Positions 9,186-16,550 of a stretch of DNA of 64,000 bases are shown here, one piece after another; position 1 is the first letter of the stretch, and every line of letters begins with the position of its first letter. A model generated the notes under the pieces. It searched no databases and had not been told where the DNA came from. It worked only from the letters and a program-made list of their open reading frames with translations. The stretch comes from PALSA-693 sp963780345 (GTDB lineage Bacteria; Actinomycetota; Acidimicrobiia; Acidimicrobiales; Palsa-688), in assembly GCA_963780345.1 (NCBI GenBank), contig CAWABU010000001.1, positions 1 to 64,000 on the forward strand, in the 5' to 3' direction. The position numbers and the translations under genes were made by a program.

Positions 9186-9662
9186 GTGCGCCACTTAGCT
9201 GGCGGCGGGACGGGAGCCCTGGACAGGAGGGACCGGGCCGCGCCACGCCTCCGCGCCGGGCCTTCGTCCCGGCGCGCCCCCGGCCGGGGTGGTCTGGATT
9301 TCGGCACCAGCGTCGTGGGGACCCTGGTCGGGTTTCTTATCGTGATGACTCTCCTGATCTTCTGTGTGCAGGTCCTGGTGCGCCTCTACGCCACCTCGAC
9401 CTTGACTGCGGTAGCCGCCCGCGCCGCCGAGGATGTGGCCGAGTCACCCGATCCTGCATCCGAAATGCCGCTCGCGGTGACGGAGGCGCGCCAGCAGTTG
9501 GGCCCCTTCGGAGCCACCCGTGCCCGGTTCCAGTGGTTGGAGGTTGACCGGCAGCAGGTCGTGCTGACCGTGCGGGGCGACAGCCCCACCCTCCTCCCTC
9601 TGCCGGGCGGATGGAGCTCGATCACCAGGACCGTCACCATTCGCACGGAACGGTTCCGCTGA
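9186..9662 (+). CDS. TadE-like pseudopilin
   Basis: The core is a TadE-type membrane helix (GTLVGFLIVMTLLIFCVQVLV) followed by an Ala-rich helix (AARAAEDVAES) and a beta-rich C-terminus. TadE/F-like minor pseudopilins prime or regulate Flp pilus assembly. The first 35 residues are Arg-rich and atypical, and GTG 9186 has no ribosome-binding site, so the true start may be further in, or translation may be coupled to the gene 6 nt upstream. The stop and the next ATG overlap as TGATG (9660-9664). Confidence 0.7.
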   Translation: MRHLAGGGTGALDRRDRAAPRLRAGPSSRRAPGRGGLDFGTSVVGTLVGFLIVMTLLIFCVQVLVRLYATSTLTAVAARAAEDVAESPDPASEMPLAVTEARQQLGPFGATRARFQWLEVDRQQVVLTVRGDSPTLLPLPGGWSSITRTVTIRTERFR

Positions 9663-10271
9663 TGCGCTTGAGAGTACGAGGCGCCCTAGTGGGCCGGCCA
9701 GAAACTCGACGCCGGAAACTCGGCAATCAGAACGCCTGGTCGCATGACGACACCAGGCCGCGAGTTTCCGGCGTCGAGTTCGCAGGCAGCCCACTCGGCG
9801 ATGACTCGCTCGGAGCATCCTGGCCTCGCCGCGGGTCGGGCGACGCCGGGTTTGTCGGCGGTTTCGAAGGCCTCCTCTTTGGCCTCCTGCTGTTCGTGGC
9901 TGGGCACCCTGCTCGTCGCACATGCCTGGGCCGTCATCGACACGAAGGCCGCCACAGAGGAAGCGGCCCGCCAGGCGGCCCGGACATATGTCGGGGCCTC
10001 GTCAGCGGCGACGGCGCTTTCGTCGGCCGAAAGAGCAGCGGCGGACGCCCTCATCGGTTACGGGCGCGATCCTTCGCGGTCGGAGGTGAGCCTGGTAACC
10101 GGGTCCTTTGGACGGTGCCAGCGCATCACCATCGCGGTCTCGTACCCCGCGCCGGTGCTGATCCTGCCGTTTGTCGGTCGCATCGGGACCGGTGAAGGGG
10201 TGAAGTCCCTTGCCTCGGAGCTGGTGGACCCGTACCGATCCGGTCTATCGGGGTCGGCGACATGCGCATGA
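9662..10271 (+). CDS. TadE-like pseudopilin with internal hairpin and frameshift
   Basis: ATG 9662 overlaps the previous stop. The frame runs through an odd segment coded by a 78-bp hairpin (9703-9780), then reaches GFVGGFEGLLFGLLLFVAG, the start of the pseudopilin membrane helix. A one-base shift near 9900 moves into the frame continuing TLLVAHAWAVIDTKAATEEAARQAARTYVG, the usual TadE-like continuation, to the stop at 10269-10271. The stop overlaps the next gene's start (ATGA). The hairpin appears to be an insertion near the N-terminus. Either the gene is inactive or the frameshift is a sequencing error. Confidence 0.6.
9703..9780. repeat. REP-like hairpin inside pseudopilin gene
   Basis: Perfect 20-bp inverted arms (AACTCGACGCCGGAAACTCG at 9703-9722 and its complement at 9761-9780). 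An inner stem GCCTGGT/ACCAGGC (9734-9740 and 9752-9758) surrounds an 11-nt loop. Nested perfect stems of this size inside a coding region are unusual and resemble a REP/MITE-type element. No second copy was noticed in the window. Confidence 0.7.
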
Positions 10272-10789
10272 CTCGCCGATCGGGGATGGAAGGGGTGCGG
10301 GTGACCCGCCGGTCCGATCGGGGGAGCGTGCTGGCGCTGGTGCCCGCCGCCTTCCTGGTGCTGATCATCCTCGGAGCGCTCGCGGTTGACAGCGCCGCCG
10401 CCTATCTGGGTCAGCGGCAGCTGCGCGACTCTTTAGGGGCCGCAGCTGCCGATGCGGTCGGTGCGGGGCTCTCGCGATCGCGGTTCTACGCCAACGGGGC
10501 CGTCGCCTTGGCGCGGACTCAGACCGCTCAGGTGGTCTGCCAGAGCGTCGCGGCCCAGGCCGACGGTGATCTTCACGACCGTCGGCTGTGGATCGCGGTC
10601 GCTGGGCCGACGATCCGGCTGGAGGGCACTGCCTCGGTGGAGGCCGTGTTCGGCCGGGGAATCCCCGGCTTCGGCGTACGCCACGTCCGGGCCAGCGTTA
10701 CTGCTACCGCCGCTACCGGAACTCTGGCCCACGACGTCGCGCCGCAGCCACCACCTGCGGCCGCGCTCGAACCCCTTTCGTGCGGCTAG
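10262..10789 (+). CDS. TadG/TadE-related pilus assembly protein
   Basis: A 175-residue protein with DRGSVLALVPAAFLVLIILGALAVD near the N-terminus. This is the form of the TadG-like N-terminal helix, with Asp-Arg-Gly-Ser before a long hydrophobic run, followed by an Ala-rich helix (LRDSLGAAAADAVGAGL). The start may be ATG 10262 or 10268; the latter overlaps the previous stop. It closes the run of pilin-like genes. The next gene is convergent with a 36-bp gap. Confidence 0.7.
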   Translation: MRMTRRSGMEGVRVTRRSDRGSVLALVPAAFLVLIILGALAVDSAAAYLGQRQLRDSLGAAAADAVGAGLSRSRFYANGAVALARTQTAQVVCQSVAAQADGDLHDRRLWIAVAGPTIRLEGTASVEAVFGRGIPGFGVRHVRASVTATAATGTLAHDVAPQPPPAAALEPLSCG

Positions 10790-10825
10790 CGGATGGAGAG
10801 GAGGACGGTGCCGACCGCGCCCGAT

Positions 10826-11594
10826 TCAAGCCGCAGGTCGGATCGCCTGTTGAAGTTCGAGGAGCGCGGTGATGACGGCCGCGAAGCGGAGGTGGGTGCG
10901 AGCCACAGCGTCCTGATTGGCGCCGGGGACTGTCTCGAGGTCCATCGCGGCCGCGGCCAGCTGGCTCAACATGGATCGCCACACTTGTGCGAGCCCGGGA
11001 TCGGGAGGCACCGGGAGTCCTTGGGCGGCCGCCAGGTCGAATCCGTATCGGGCGGCGTCGTCGCGCTGCGTTCCGGGTGCGACAGCCGAGGCCGGAGCAC
11101 TGTCGCTCTCGACGGCGATGCAGTCGTTGATCAGCCTGGTCAACACCGGTACGGCGCTGGTGGTCCAGTGGGTGACGGTGCTCGATTCAGCCGGGACCCG
11201 GTCGGCGATGCCCCTCGGTGCGACGAAGGCCAGTCCGGTCAGCAGGGTCACGGCCACCGCGGCTTCGGCCAGGGCGCGGTAATGGCGCCTACGAGTGCGG
11301 CTGGTCGGGCCGATCAGGGCGGCTTCGGCGGTGGCGGGTGCCGGGTGGTGCGGATGGTGCCGGTGGGGGCGCCTCTGTGGACCCCCGGGCAGGTAGGGCG
11401 CCTGGTTCGTTGAACCCCACCGGCGGCCGACCCCAACTGCCCGGATCGATGGGCAGGGGCGGGCCGGGTTCGTGGTGTCCGCAGTCAGCCTCGCCCACCT
11501 TCGGGAGGGGCGAGGGCCAAGTGCTGATCGGCTCGCGGTCGTCGGTCACGGTAGTGGGGTCCAGGAAGTTCAGGCTAGGCGTGGTCGGCCTCAC
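10826..11594 (-). CDS. Unknown membrane-anchored protein (one frameshift)
   Basis: From ATG 11594 a Pro-rich cytoplasmic tail of about 100 residues runs to TGA near 11289. A shift there joins a second frame: HYRALAEAAVAVTLLTGLAFVAP (one membrane helix), then an extracytoplasmic helical domain of about 130 residues (WTTSAVPVLTRLINDCIAVES, WRSMLSQLAAAAMDLETVPG) ending in AIRPAA. No known family was recognised. Its convergent position with the pseudopilin genes and shared architecture suggest it belongs to the pilus region. Confidence 0.5.
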
Positions 11595-11635
11595 GTTCGT
11601 GGAGGCCTGGCGGCGTCGGTCACAATGACGGGGCG

Positions 11636-12295
11636 ATGCGGCTTGTGATTGCCACCTGCACGGTTGACTACGTCGGCCGCTTATCGGCCCGCCTGCCCCG
11701 CGCGACCCGACTGCTGATGGTCAAGGCGGATGGCTCCGTCTCTGTTCATTCGGACGGGCGGGCTTACAAGCCGCTCAACTGGATGACGCAGCCATGCGAT
11801 CTCCGGGTGGAGCCGGGCCGGTGGGTAGTGACCAACACCAGGGGCGAGAGTCTCACCATCGTCATCGATGAGATCCACCTGGACGTGACCCGAGATCTCG
11901 GAGCCGACCCTGGTCTGCAGAAAGACGGGGTGGAGGCGCACCTGCAGGAACTCCTGGCTGCCAACCCCGGCTTCCTTCTCGATGGCCTCCGGCTAGTGCG
12001 CCGCGAGTACCCGACCGACATCGGGCCGGTGGACTTGCTCTGCCGCGACGCCGATGGGCGGGCTGTCGCGGTCGAAATCAAACGGCGCGGAGAGATCGAT
12101 GGCGTCGAACAGTTGGCCCGATATATCGAGCGCCTGGACCTGGACGGCAGGTTACGCCCAGTTCGCGGCCTCCTGGCCGCCCAGCAAATCAAGCCGCAGG
12201 CTCAGGTGGTCGCCGCGGCCAGGGGCATCCAGTGCGTCAAGGTCGACTACGACGACCTGCGCGCTGCGGGGACCACTCGCCTCACCCTCTTCTAG
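11636..12295 (+). CDS. nucS: Endonuclease NucS (EndoMS), mismatch-specific
   Basis: A 219-residue protein with the N-terminal beta-sandwich start MRLVIATCTVDYVGRL and a C-terminal RecB-like nuclease domain. GPVDLLCRD supplies the Asp, and VAVEIKRRGEIDGVEQLARY supplies the catalytic Glu-x-Lys. The C-terminal TLF is the likely beta-clamp-interacting end. NucS cuts both strands at mismatches and provides non-canonical mismatch repair in actinobacteria and archaea that lack MutS/MutL. CACAAT (11621-11626) 9 nt before the ATG may be a -10 box for a nearly leaderless mRNA. The frame is intact. Confidence 0.93.
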   Translation: MRLVIATCTVDYVGRLSARLPRATRLLMVKADGSVSVHSDGRAYKPLNWMTQPCDLRVEPGRWVVTNTRGESLTIVIDEIHLDVTRDLGADPGLQKDGVEAHLQELLAANPGFLLDGLRLVRREYPTDIGPVDLLCRDADGRAVAVEIKRRGEIDGVEQLARYIERLDLDGRLRPVRGLLAAQQIKPQAQVVAAARGIQCVKVDYDDLRAAGTTRLTLF

Positions 12296-12628
12296 CGCCG
12301 GCCGACATCGACCCCGACGAGGCGGCCGCTTTTGCCGTCGGCAATGGCCAGAAAGCTCGGCCGGCTGGTTGGCGTCTGCGGCGACGACCCTCAGCCGGGC
12401 CCGGCCTCGAGTGTCTGAGACCATCCGGCTTCGGCTGGAGATAGCGGCCACCGCCCAGGACGCAGCCCTTTTCTCTGTCGCGATTTGTGCCCGGCTGAAC
12501 CGTGCGGCGCGCCAGAGAAGCCCTGGCAACCCTCGTGTTGGGACCAATTCGCGTCAGAGTTCATATGGGCCGATGGGCCACCGCGGAGGGATGAAAACTG
12601 CCGGCGCCTCGACTTTGACTCCCGACGC
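12296..12628. other. Intergenic stretch, no gene seen
   Basis: The 333 bp between nucS and the convergent CpaE-like gene hold no supported coding or RNA feature. Short open frames here lack family-like sequence. I see no clear hairpin terminator. Confidence 0.4.
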
Positions 12629-13984
12629 TCACCCGCCCCCAGTTCCGAACTCTGTGGCCTGAGACCACTGGCCGAGCGATCCGGGCGCGATCAACGTCGG
12701 TCCGGCCTGCCCCGGACTGCTGTCTACCTGGCGTTCCATGACAGCCCCGACGGCTTGCACCATTGGATTCACGACTGGGTCGGGCAGAGGCGCCCCATCC
12801 CGGAGAGCGTCCTCGAGTTTTCGCTCCGGAACATGGACTGGCCCCGCCAGGGCAACCTGGCGACCTCGGCCCAAACCGATGCCCGCCGAGGGGTCCCCGT
12901 GGTCGGCGGTCAGGAGGCGAGCGAGGGCGCGTCCCAGTTCGGCGCGGGCCCGCGGGTTCCGAGGCGACCGGTTGATGATCGGCAGGATTCGATCCGGCGA
13001 GACGCCGATGGCCGTCAACGACCGGACCAGCCCGGCCAGCGAGTGCACTCCCTTCATCCCCGACGCGCCGACGGCTACCACCACACTCGAATGCAGAACG
13101 GCGCTGCGGGCCAGGTGGTTGCGCTCCTCCACGTCGGCCGAACCGCCCTCTGCCTCCCCTTCGACGTCGCCGGTCACGTCGGCGACGACCACGCGGAACG
13201 AGCGGCGCAGGCTGTCAATGCTGGCGTCAATGGCTCGGGGGCGCAGCGAGCTCCACGCCTCTGGCCGGCGCAAGCCCAGCAGCAACCGGTAGCCACGCCG
13301 CGGCACGTCGAAAGTCAGGCGCCAGATCTCGTCGACGTTGGGCCTTCCCAGCCGGTGCGCTTCGACCAGTTCCTGGGTCCCCGGACCGAGGTCCTGGGCG
13401 TCGTGCAGCATGGCCTGATCGGCCCGGCGGGCCAGATCCGCCAGGAGCACGCGGCGTCCATGGCGCACGTCCGCCGCCAGGCCTTGCCCCAGGGCGATGG
13501 CGAGGGTAGAGGCCCCCGTGCCTCCTGGGCCGCAAACCGTGACAAGTTGACCGAGCCAGATTGAGGGGGTGGACTCGCCAATCGCCGACGGGAGCTGGTC
13601 GCCGCGGCCGATCAGCTGGCAGTGGGCCGTCAGTACGCCGAGAAGATCGTCTCGGCCAAAGTCCGCCGGTAGTTCGGCCACGATCCCCAGGTCGTCGGCT
13701 GCAAACGCCGGCGAGCGCGGACCGCGAACGGCGATCACAGGGGTGAGCGTCGCCCGGGCGGCGTCCACGACGTCCCGGTCAAACGAGGGCGATGCGGCGT
13801 CGACGAGTAACGCCGAGTGCCGTCGGCCCGAAGCCAACCGCGCCCGTACCTCATCAGCCGAAACGCATTTGATGAACTCGGCGGCGATGGTGGCCGATGT
13901 CGACCATTGGGCCACGGCAGCAAACCAGGCGGCGCGGGCCGGGGCCAGGCCGAGCAGGACGTAGCGTTCGCCGGTCACGCCCAC
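12629..13984 (-). CDS. CpaE/TadZ-like ParA-family protein with degenerate Walker A
   Basis: A 451-residue protein from GTG 13984. The N-terminal 130 residues look like an atypical receiver domain (LLVDAASPSFDRDVVDAARA, VIAVRGPRS). The ParA/MinD-like domain begins LVTVCGPGGTGASTLAIALG. Walker A is GPGGTGAST, lacking the P-loop lysine of GKxxGKST. Later come VLLADLARRADQ, VVVADVTGDV and SVVVAVGASGMKG. CpaE/TadZ proteins localise the Tad machine at a cell site, and many have weakened ATPase motifs. It precedes no gene on its strand; the CpaB-like gene lies 81 bp upstream, so the two probably form an operon. Confidence 0.78.
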   Translation of the reverse strand: MGVTGERYVLLGLAPARAAWFAAVAQWSTSATIAAEFIKCVSADEVRARLASGRRHSALLVDAASPSFDRDVVDAARATLTPVIAVRGPRSPAFAADDLGIVAELPADFGRDDLLGVLTAHCQLIGRGDQLPSAIGESTPSIWLGQLVTVCGPGGTGASTLAIALGQGLAADVRHGRRVLLADLARRADQAMLHDAQDLGPGTQELVEAHRLGRPNVDEIWRLTFDVPRRGYRLLLGLRRPEAWSSLRPRAIDASIDSLRRSFRVVVADVTGDVEGEAEGGSADVEERNHLARSAVLHSSVVVAVGASGMKGVHSLAGLVRSLTAIGVSPDRILPIINRSPRNPRARAELGRALARLLTADHGDPSAGIGLGRGRQVALAGPVHVPERKLEDALRDGAPLPDPVVNPMVQAVGAVMERQVDSSPGQAGPTLIAPGSLGQWSQATEFGTGGG

Positions 13985-14065
13985 GGTCAGCCCGTCACCG
14001 GCCCATGGCGTGGCACCAGTCCGCGGTCGCCCGCCGCGGTTTCGGCGCGTCGCAACAATGGGCGG

Positions 14066-14854
14066 TCATTGGGATGAGGAACCCGGGCCGGTCTTGTCGG
14101 CGGATCCCCCGCCGGGACCCGATCCGTCCGACGGTTCGGCCGCGACCAGTGTGACCGTGCCGGTGTGGGCCGCGGCCACGACGGCCTCCACTTCGCTCAG
14201 CGTCGAGACACCGATGGAGACCTGTCCCGAACTTCCGGTCGCCAGCCCATTTGTGCTTGACGTCACGACCGCGAGGAGGGTCGCGCCCCGGACGACGACG
14301 GTCACGCCCGTGGTACTGCCGGCGCCCTGCGTCATCAGCACGTCAACCGGCTGCCCTGCGTACAGGCCCGCAAGCGATACCGGGTCGACCGCGAGGCTCA
14401 CCGGACGCAGCACCGGCTGGTGGCTCGAAGGGACGAGCATCGAGACCTCCAGCAACTCGCCGGGATGAAGCCCAACCGCAAGAGTCCGACCCTCGACCGA
14501 GGCCGCCTGGCGGTAGGCAAGTTGCGCGGTCGCCGGCGAGAGCCGCATGGTCGACGTGGTGAGGTCGCCGGGTTCGAGGACCGACCCCGGGCCGAGGGAT
14601 CTGGTTGCTACGACCCAGTGCTGACCCGGATGCGAGGTGCCGGCGAGCGAGGCGGCGAACACGATCACCGCGGCTACCGCCACCAGGAATCCGCCGACAA
14701 CGGCCCGTCCCGCCGGCAACGCCCGGCGGCGACCGGTGCCGAGGGTTCGCTTCGCTGCACGCGATCCCCGATCATCAGAACCAGGCGGAACGCCTGATTG
14801 CCCCCTCTGGTGGAGACCGTCTTTCTCCGTTCCCTGTGCCGGCTGCCACGTCAC
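14066..14854 (-). CDS. SAF-domain CpaB/RcpC-like pilus protein
   Basis: A 262-residue protein with a membrane helix (VVGGFLVAVAAVIVFAASLAG, about residues 50-70) followed by the SAF-domain opening WVVATRSLGPGSVLEPGDL. Later AVGLHPGELLEVSMLV and VDPVSLAGLYAGQPVDVL match the CpaB/RcpC pattern. In Tad systems this family lies outside the membrane and is thought to contact the cell wall or outer channel. Start GTG 14854. It precedes the CpaE-like gene on the same strand. Confidence 0.8.
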   Translation of the reverse strand: MTWQPAQGTEKDGLHQRGQSGVPPGSDDRGSRAAKRTLGTGRRRALPAGRAVVGGFLVAVAAVIVFAASLAGTSHPGQHWVVATRSLGPGSVLEPGDLTTSTMRLSPATAQLAYRQAASVEGRTLAVGLHPGELLEVSMLVPSSHQPVLRPVSLAVDPVSLAGLYAGQPVDVLMTQGAGSTTGVTVVVRGATLLAVVTSSTNGLATGSSGQVSIGVSTLSEVEAVVAAAHTGTVTLVAAEPSDGSGPGGGSADKTGPGSSSQ

Positions 14855-14898
14855 ACATGAAATCTATCGAGAACCCACCTGTGTGTCTATGGCGTCGC

Positions 14899-14904
14899 TA
14901 TGAT
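14899..14904 (+). promoter_or_regulatory. -10 box for leaderless HTH gene
   Basis: TATGAT ends 6 nt before ATG 14911, so transcription would begin at or next to the start codon. No ribosome-binding site is present. No good -35 box is visible. Confidence 0.6.
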
Positions 14905-14910
14905 AGGTCC

Positions 14911-15177
14911 ATGAGCGAGGCGATCCAGTGGATGGGCACGCGGGAGGCATGCGAGCGGCTCGGGGTCACCCTTCGGACGCTCTACCGGTTTATTGACGAG
15001 GGTCAGCTACCGGCCTACAAGATGGGCCGGGTCATCCGCGTCCAGGCAGGGGATATCGAGGACTTCATAGGCCGCATGCGGATCGAGCCGGGCAGCCTGG
15101 AGCACCTCTATCCGGAGCCGAAGCCACGAGAGCCCCGAGAGGTCCAGGAGATGCACGAGGAGCTATCCGGGGGGTAG
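14911..15177 (+). CDS. BldC/excisionase-type helix-turn-helix protein
   Basis: An 88-residue DNA-binding protein of the MerR-like HTH_17 type. GTREACERLGVTLRTLYRFIDEG forms the helix-turn-helix, followed by LPAYKMGRVIRVQAGDIEDFI, the wing that is highly conserved in BldC and excisionase-like regulators. The C-terminal 25 residues are charged and Pro-rich. It is transcribed away from the CpaB/CpaE genes and may regulate them. The target is unknown. Confidence 0.8.
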   Translation: MSEAIQWMGTREACERLGVTLRTLYRFIDEGQLPAYKMGRVIRVQAGDIEDFIGRMRIEPGSLEHLYPEPKPREPREVQEMHEELSGG

Positions 15178-15238
15178 CGCACCGGCAGAGCACCAGGCCC
15201 TCGGAGGCGCCGATCTCACCAGGACACCCCGGCCGCGC

Positions 15239-16090
15239 TCAGCGCAGCTCGCAGACAGCCACGCTGGATACCGGCAGGTAGACGAGCCGGTGGGCCGGCC
15301 GTGCCGTCCGGAGCGTGAGCACATCATCGCCGACGGCGATCAGCTCGCCGGTGGTCTCCACTCCGCTGCCCGAGACAAGGCCCACCGGAGACCGCTCTTC
15401 GGCCAGCAGGGCGAGCGCGCTCAGCAGCGGCAGGTCGATCGAGGGACTTCGATCGCCGGCCGGCGGACCGTGACCCGACCCGGCGTCGGGCCACAGCTGG
15501 GCGATCTCGTGCGCCGAGATCAAGGCGGGGCGGCCGCGCTCGGTCTGGAGCACGCAGAAATCCCGACCGACGCCGACGAGGTGTCCCGAGCGGCGCTGCC
15601 CGGCGACCACCACGGTCACCCCGGCGGCCTGCTCGGCCAGATCCACCAGTACGCCGACCCAGGTTGCCGTGGCCGCGGCCTGGTCGCGGAGCGACCGCTC
15701 TCGGGCCCGGTCTGTTGCAGCGGCGTCGGCCCGCTGGTCGGCCGCCCAGCGAGCGAAGGCGGCAACCAGGTCCTCGCCGGCCGCGCCGGCCTGACCGCCG
15801 CCCGGGTAACCGCCTCCCGGGCCACCGCCGCCGGCTCTGCCGGCGGTGCTGCCGCGCCCGCCTGGGGCGCTGCCGGTGGGGCCACGCCGCCGCCTCGGGT
15901 GCTGCCGGCGCTGCCGCCTGGGCCGGCACCGCCTGGGCCTGCCACCGCCTGGGCCGCCACCGCCTGGGCCGCCACCGCCTGGGCCGCCACCGCCTGACCC
16001 GCCACCGCCTGGGCCGCCACCCCCCGGCCCTCCGGCGCGACCCCGCGGCCCCCCACCGCCCGCGCCGCCACCATTATCCGGGTCCGCCAT
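15239..16090 (-). CDS. Gly-rich protein with conserved C-terminal domain of unknown function
   Basis: From ATG 16090, chosen because TACCGT lies 8 nt upstream, the protein opens MADPDNGGGAGGGG and runs through a GGGGP-type low-complexity region of about 40 residues. The next 40 residues are Arg-rich in this frame but Ala/Pro/Gly-rich in a neighbouring frame, so a pair of compensating frameshifts is possible. The last 165 residues look well conserved: EDLVAAFARWAADQRADAAA, VGVLVDLAEQAAGVTVVVAG, GRDFCVLQTERGRPALISA and a beta-rich end. I do not recognise the family; similar proteins sit beside HIT/PhoH genes in related actinobacteria by memory only. Function unknown. Confidence 0.6.
   Translation of the reverse strand: MADPDNGGGAGGGGPRGRAGGPGGGGPGGGGSGGGGPGGGGPGGGGPGGGRPRRCRPRRQRRQHPRRRRGPTGSAPGGRGSTAGRAGGGGPGGGYPGGGQAGAAGEDLVAAFARWAADQRADAAATDRARERSLRDQAAATATWVGVLVDLAEQAAGVTVVVAGQRRSGHLVGVGRDFCVLQTERGRPALISAHEIAQLWPDAGSGHGPPAGDRSPSIDLPLLSALALLAEERSPVGLVSGSGVETTGELIAVGDDVLTLRTARPAHRLVYLPVSSVAVCELR
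15925..16062. repeat. 15-bp GGGGP-coding tandem repeat
   Basis: On the plus strand GGGCCGCCACCGCCT recurs about every 15 bases with small changes, coding Gly-Gly-Gly-Gly-Pro on the minus strand. It is a low-complexity coding repeat, not a CRISPR. Confidence 0.8.
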
Positions 16091-16098
16091 TGAGCGCC

Positions 16099-16108
16099 AC
16101 GGTAGCTT
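16099..16108. promoter_or_regulatory. Overlapping divergent leaderless promoters
   Basis: The two start codons (ATG 16090 minus, ATG 16116 plus) are only 25 bp apart. Plus strand TAGCTT (16103-16108) lies 7 nt before its ATG, and minus-strand TACCGT (16104-16099) lies 8 nt before its ATG. The two boxes share two bases, so polymerase could occupy only one at a time. Neither gene has a ribosome-binding site. Confidence 0.6.
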
Positions 16109-16115
16109 CGTGGTG

Positions 16116-16460
16116 ATGGCTGACTGCCTGTTTTGCAAGATCGTGGCCGGCGAAATCCCCTCCAAAGCGGCGCTCTCGACGCCGCTGACGTACGCCTTTT
16201 ACGACATCAATCCGGCCGCACCGGTACACGTGCTGGTGGTGCCCCGCCGGCACATCACCAGCGCGGCCGAGATTGGCCCCGAGGACGCCGAAATCCTCGC
16301 CGAGATGTTTACCTCCGCTCAACAAGTTGCTGCCGCGGAGGGCATAGCGGACGACGGCTACCGCCTGGTGTTCAACGTCGGCCAGCACGCCCTCAACAGC
16401 GTTCCGCATCTGCATATGCACCTGGTCGGAGGCCACCAGATGGGTTGGCCGCCGGGTTGA
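16116..16460 (+). CDS. HIT-family nucleotide-binding hydrolase
   Basis: A 114-residue HIT (histidine triad) protein of the HinT type, which hydrolyses purine nucleoside phosphoramidates and related adenylates. It starts MADCLFCKIVAGEIPSKAA, the usual N-terminus with a Cys-x-x-Cys, and ends with HLHMHLVGG carrying the catalytic His triad. Length is normal for the family. The stop codon lies at the end of the first copy of a 19-bp direct repeat. It precedes phoH, a common neighbour in actinobacteria. Confidence 0.92.
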   Translation: MADCLFCKIVAGEIPSKAALSTPLTYAFYDINPAAPVHVLVVPRRHITSAAEIGPEDAEILAEMFTSAQQVAAAEGIADDGYRLVFNVGQHALNSVPHLHMHLVGGHQMGWPPG

Positions 16461-16493
16461 CACCCAGAGCGCCGGATGGGTTGGCCGCCGGGT
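16439..16493. repeat. 19-bp direct repeat between HIT gene and phoH
   Basis: GATGGGTTGGCCGCCGGGT occurs at 16439-16457 and 16475-16493, 36 bp apart. The first copy codes the last residues of the HIT protein. It looks like a short tandem duplication. Confidence 0.7.
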
Positions 16494-16550
16494 GGAAACG
16501 CCCAAACGTCACTTTCCTCTCCCCCGGGCCCTCCAGGCGATAGCCTGAAC

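Noticed and set aside
14066..15177. HTH protein as an excisionase of a prophage
   Set aside because: No integrase or phage gene lies nearby; the sequence and solitary position fit a BldC-like regulator better.
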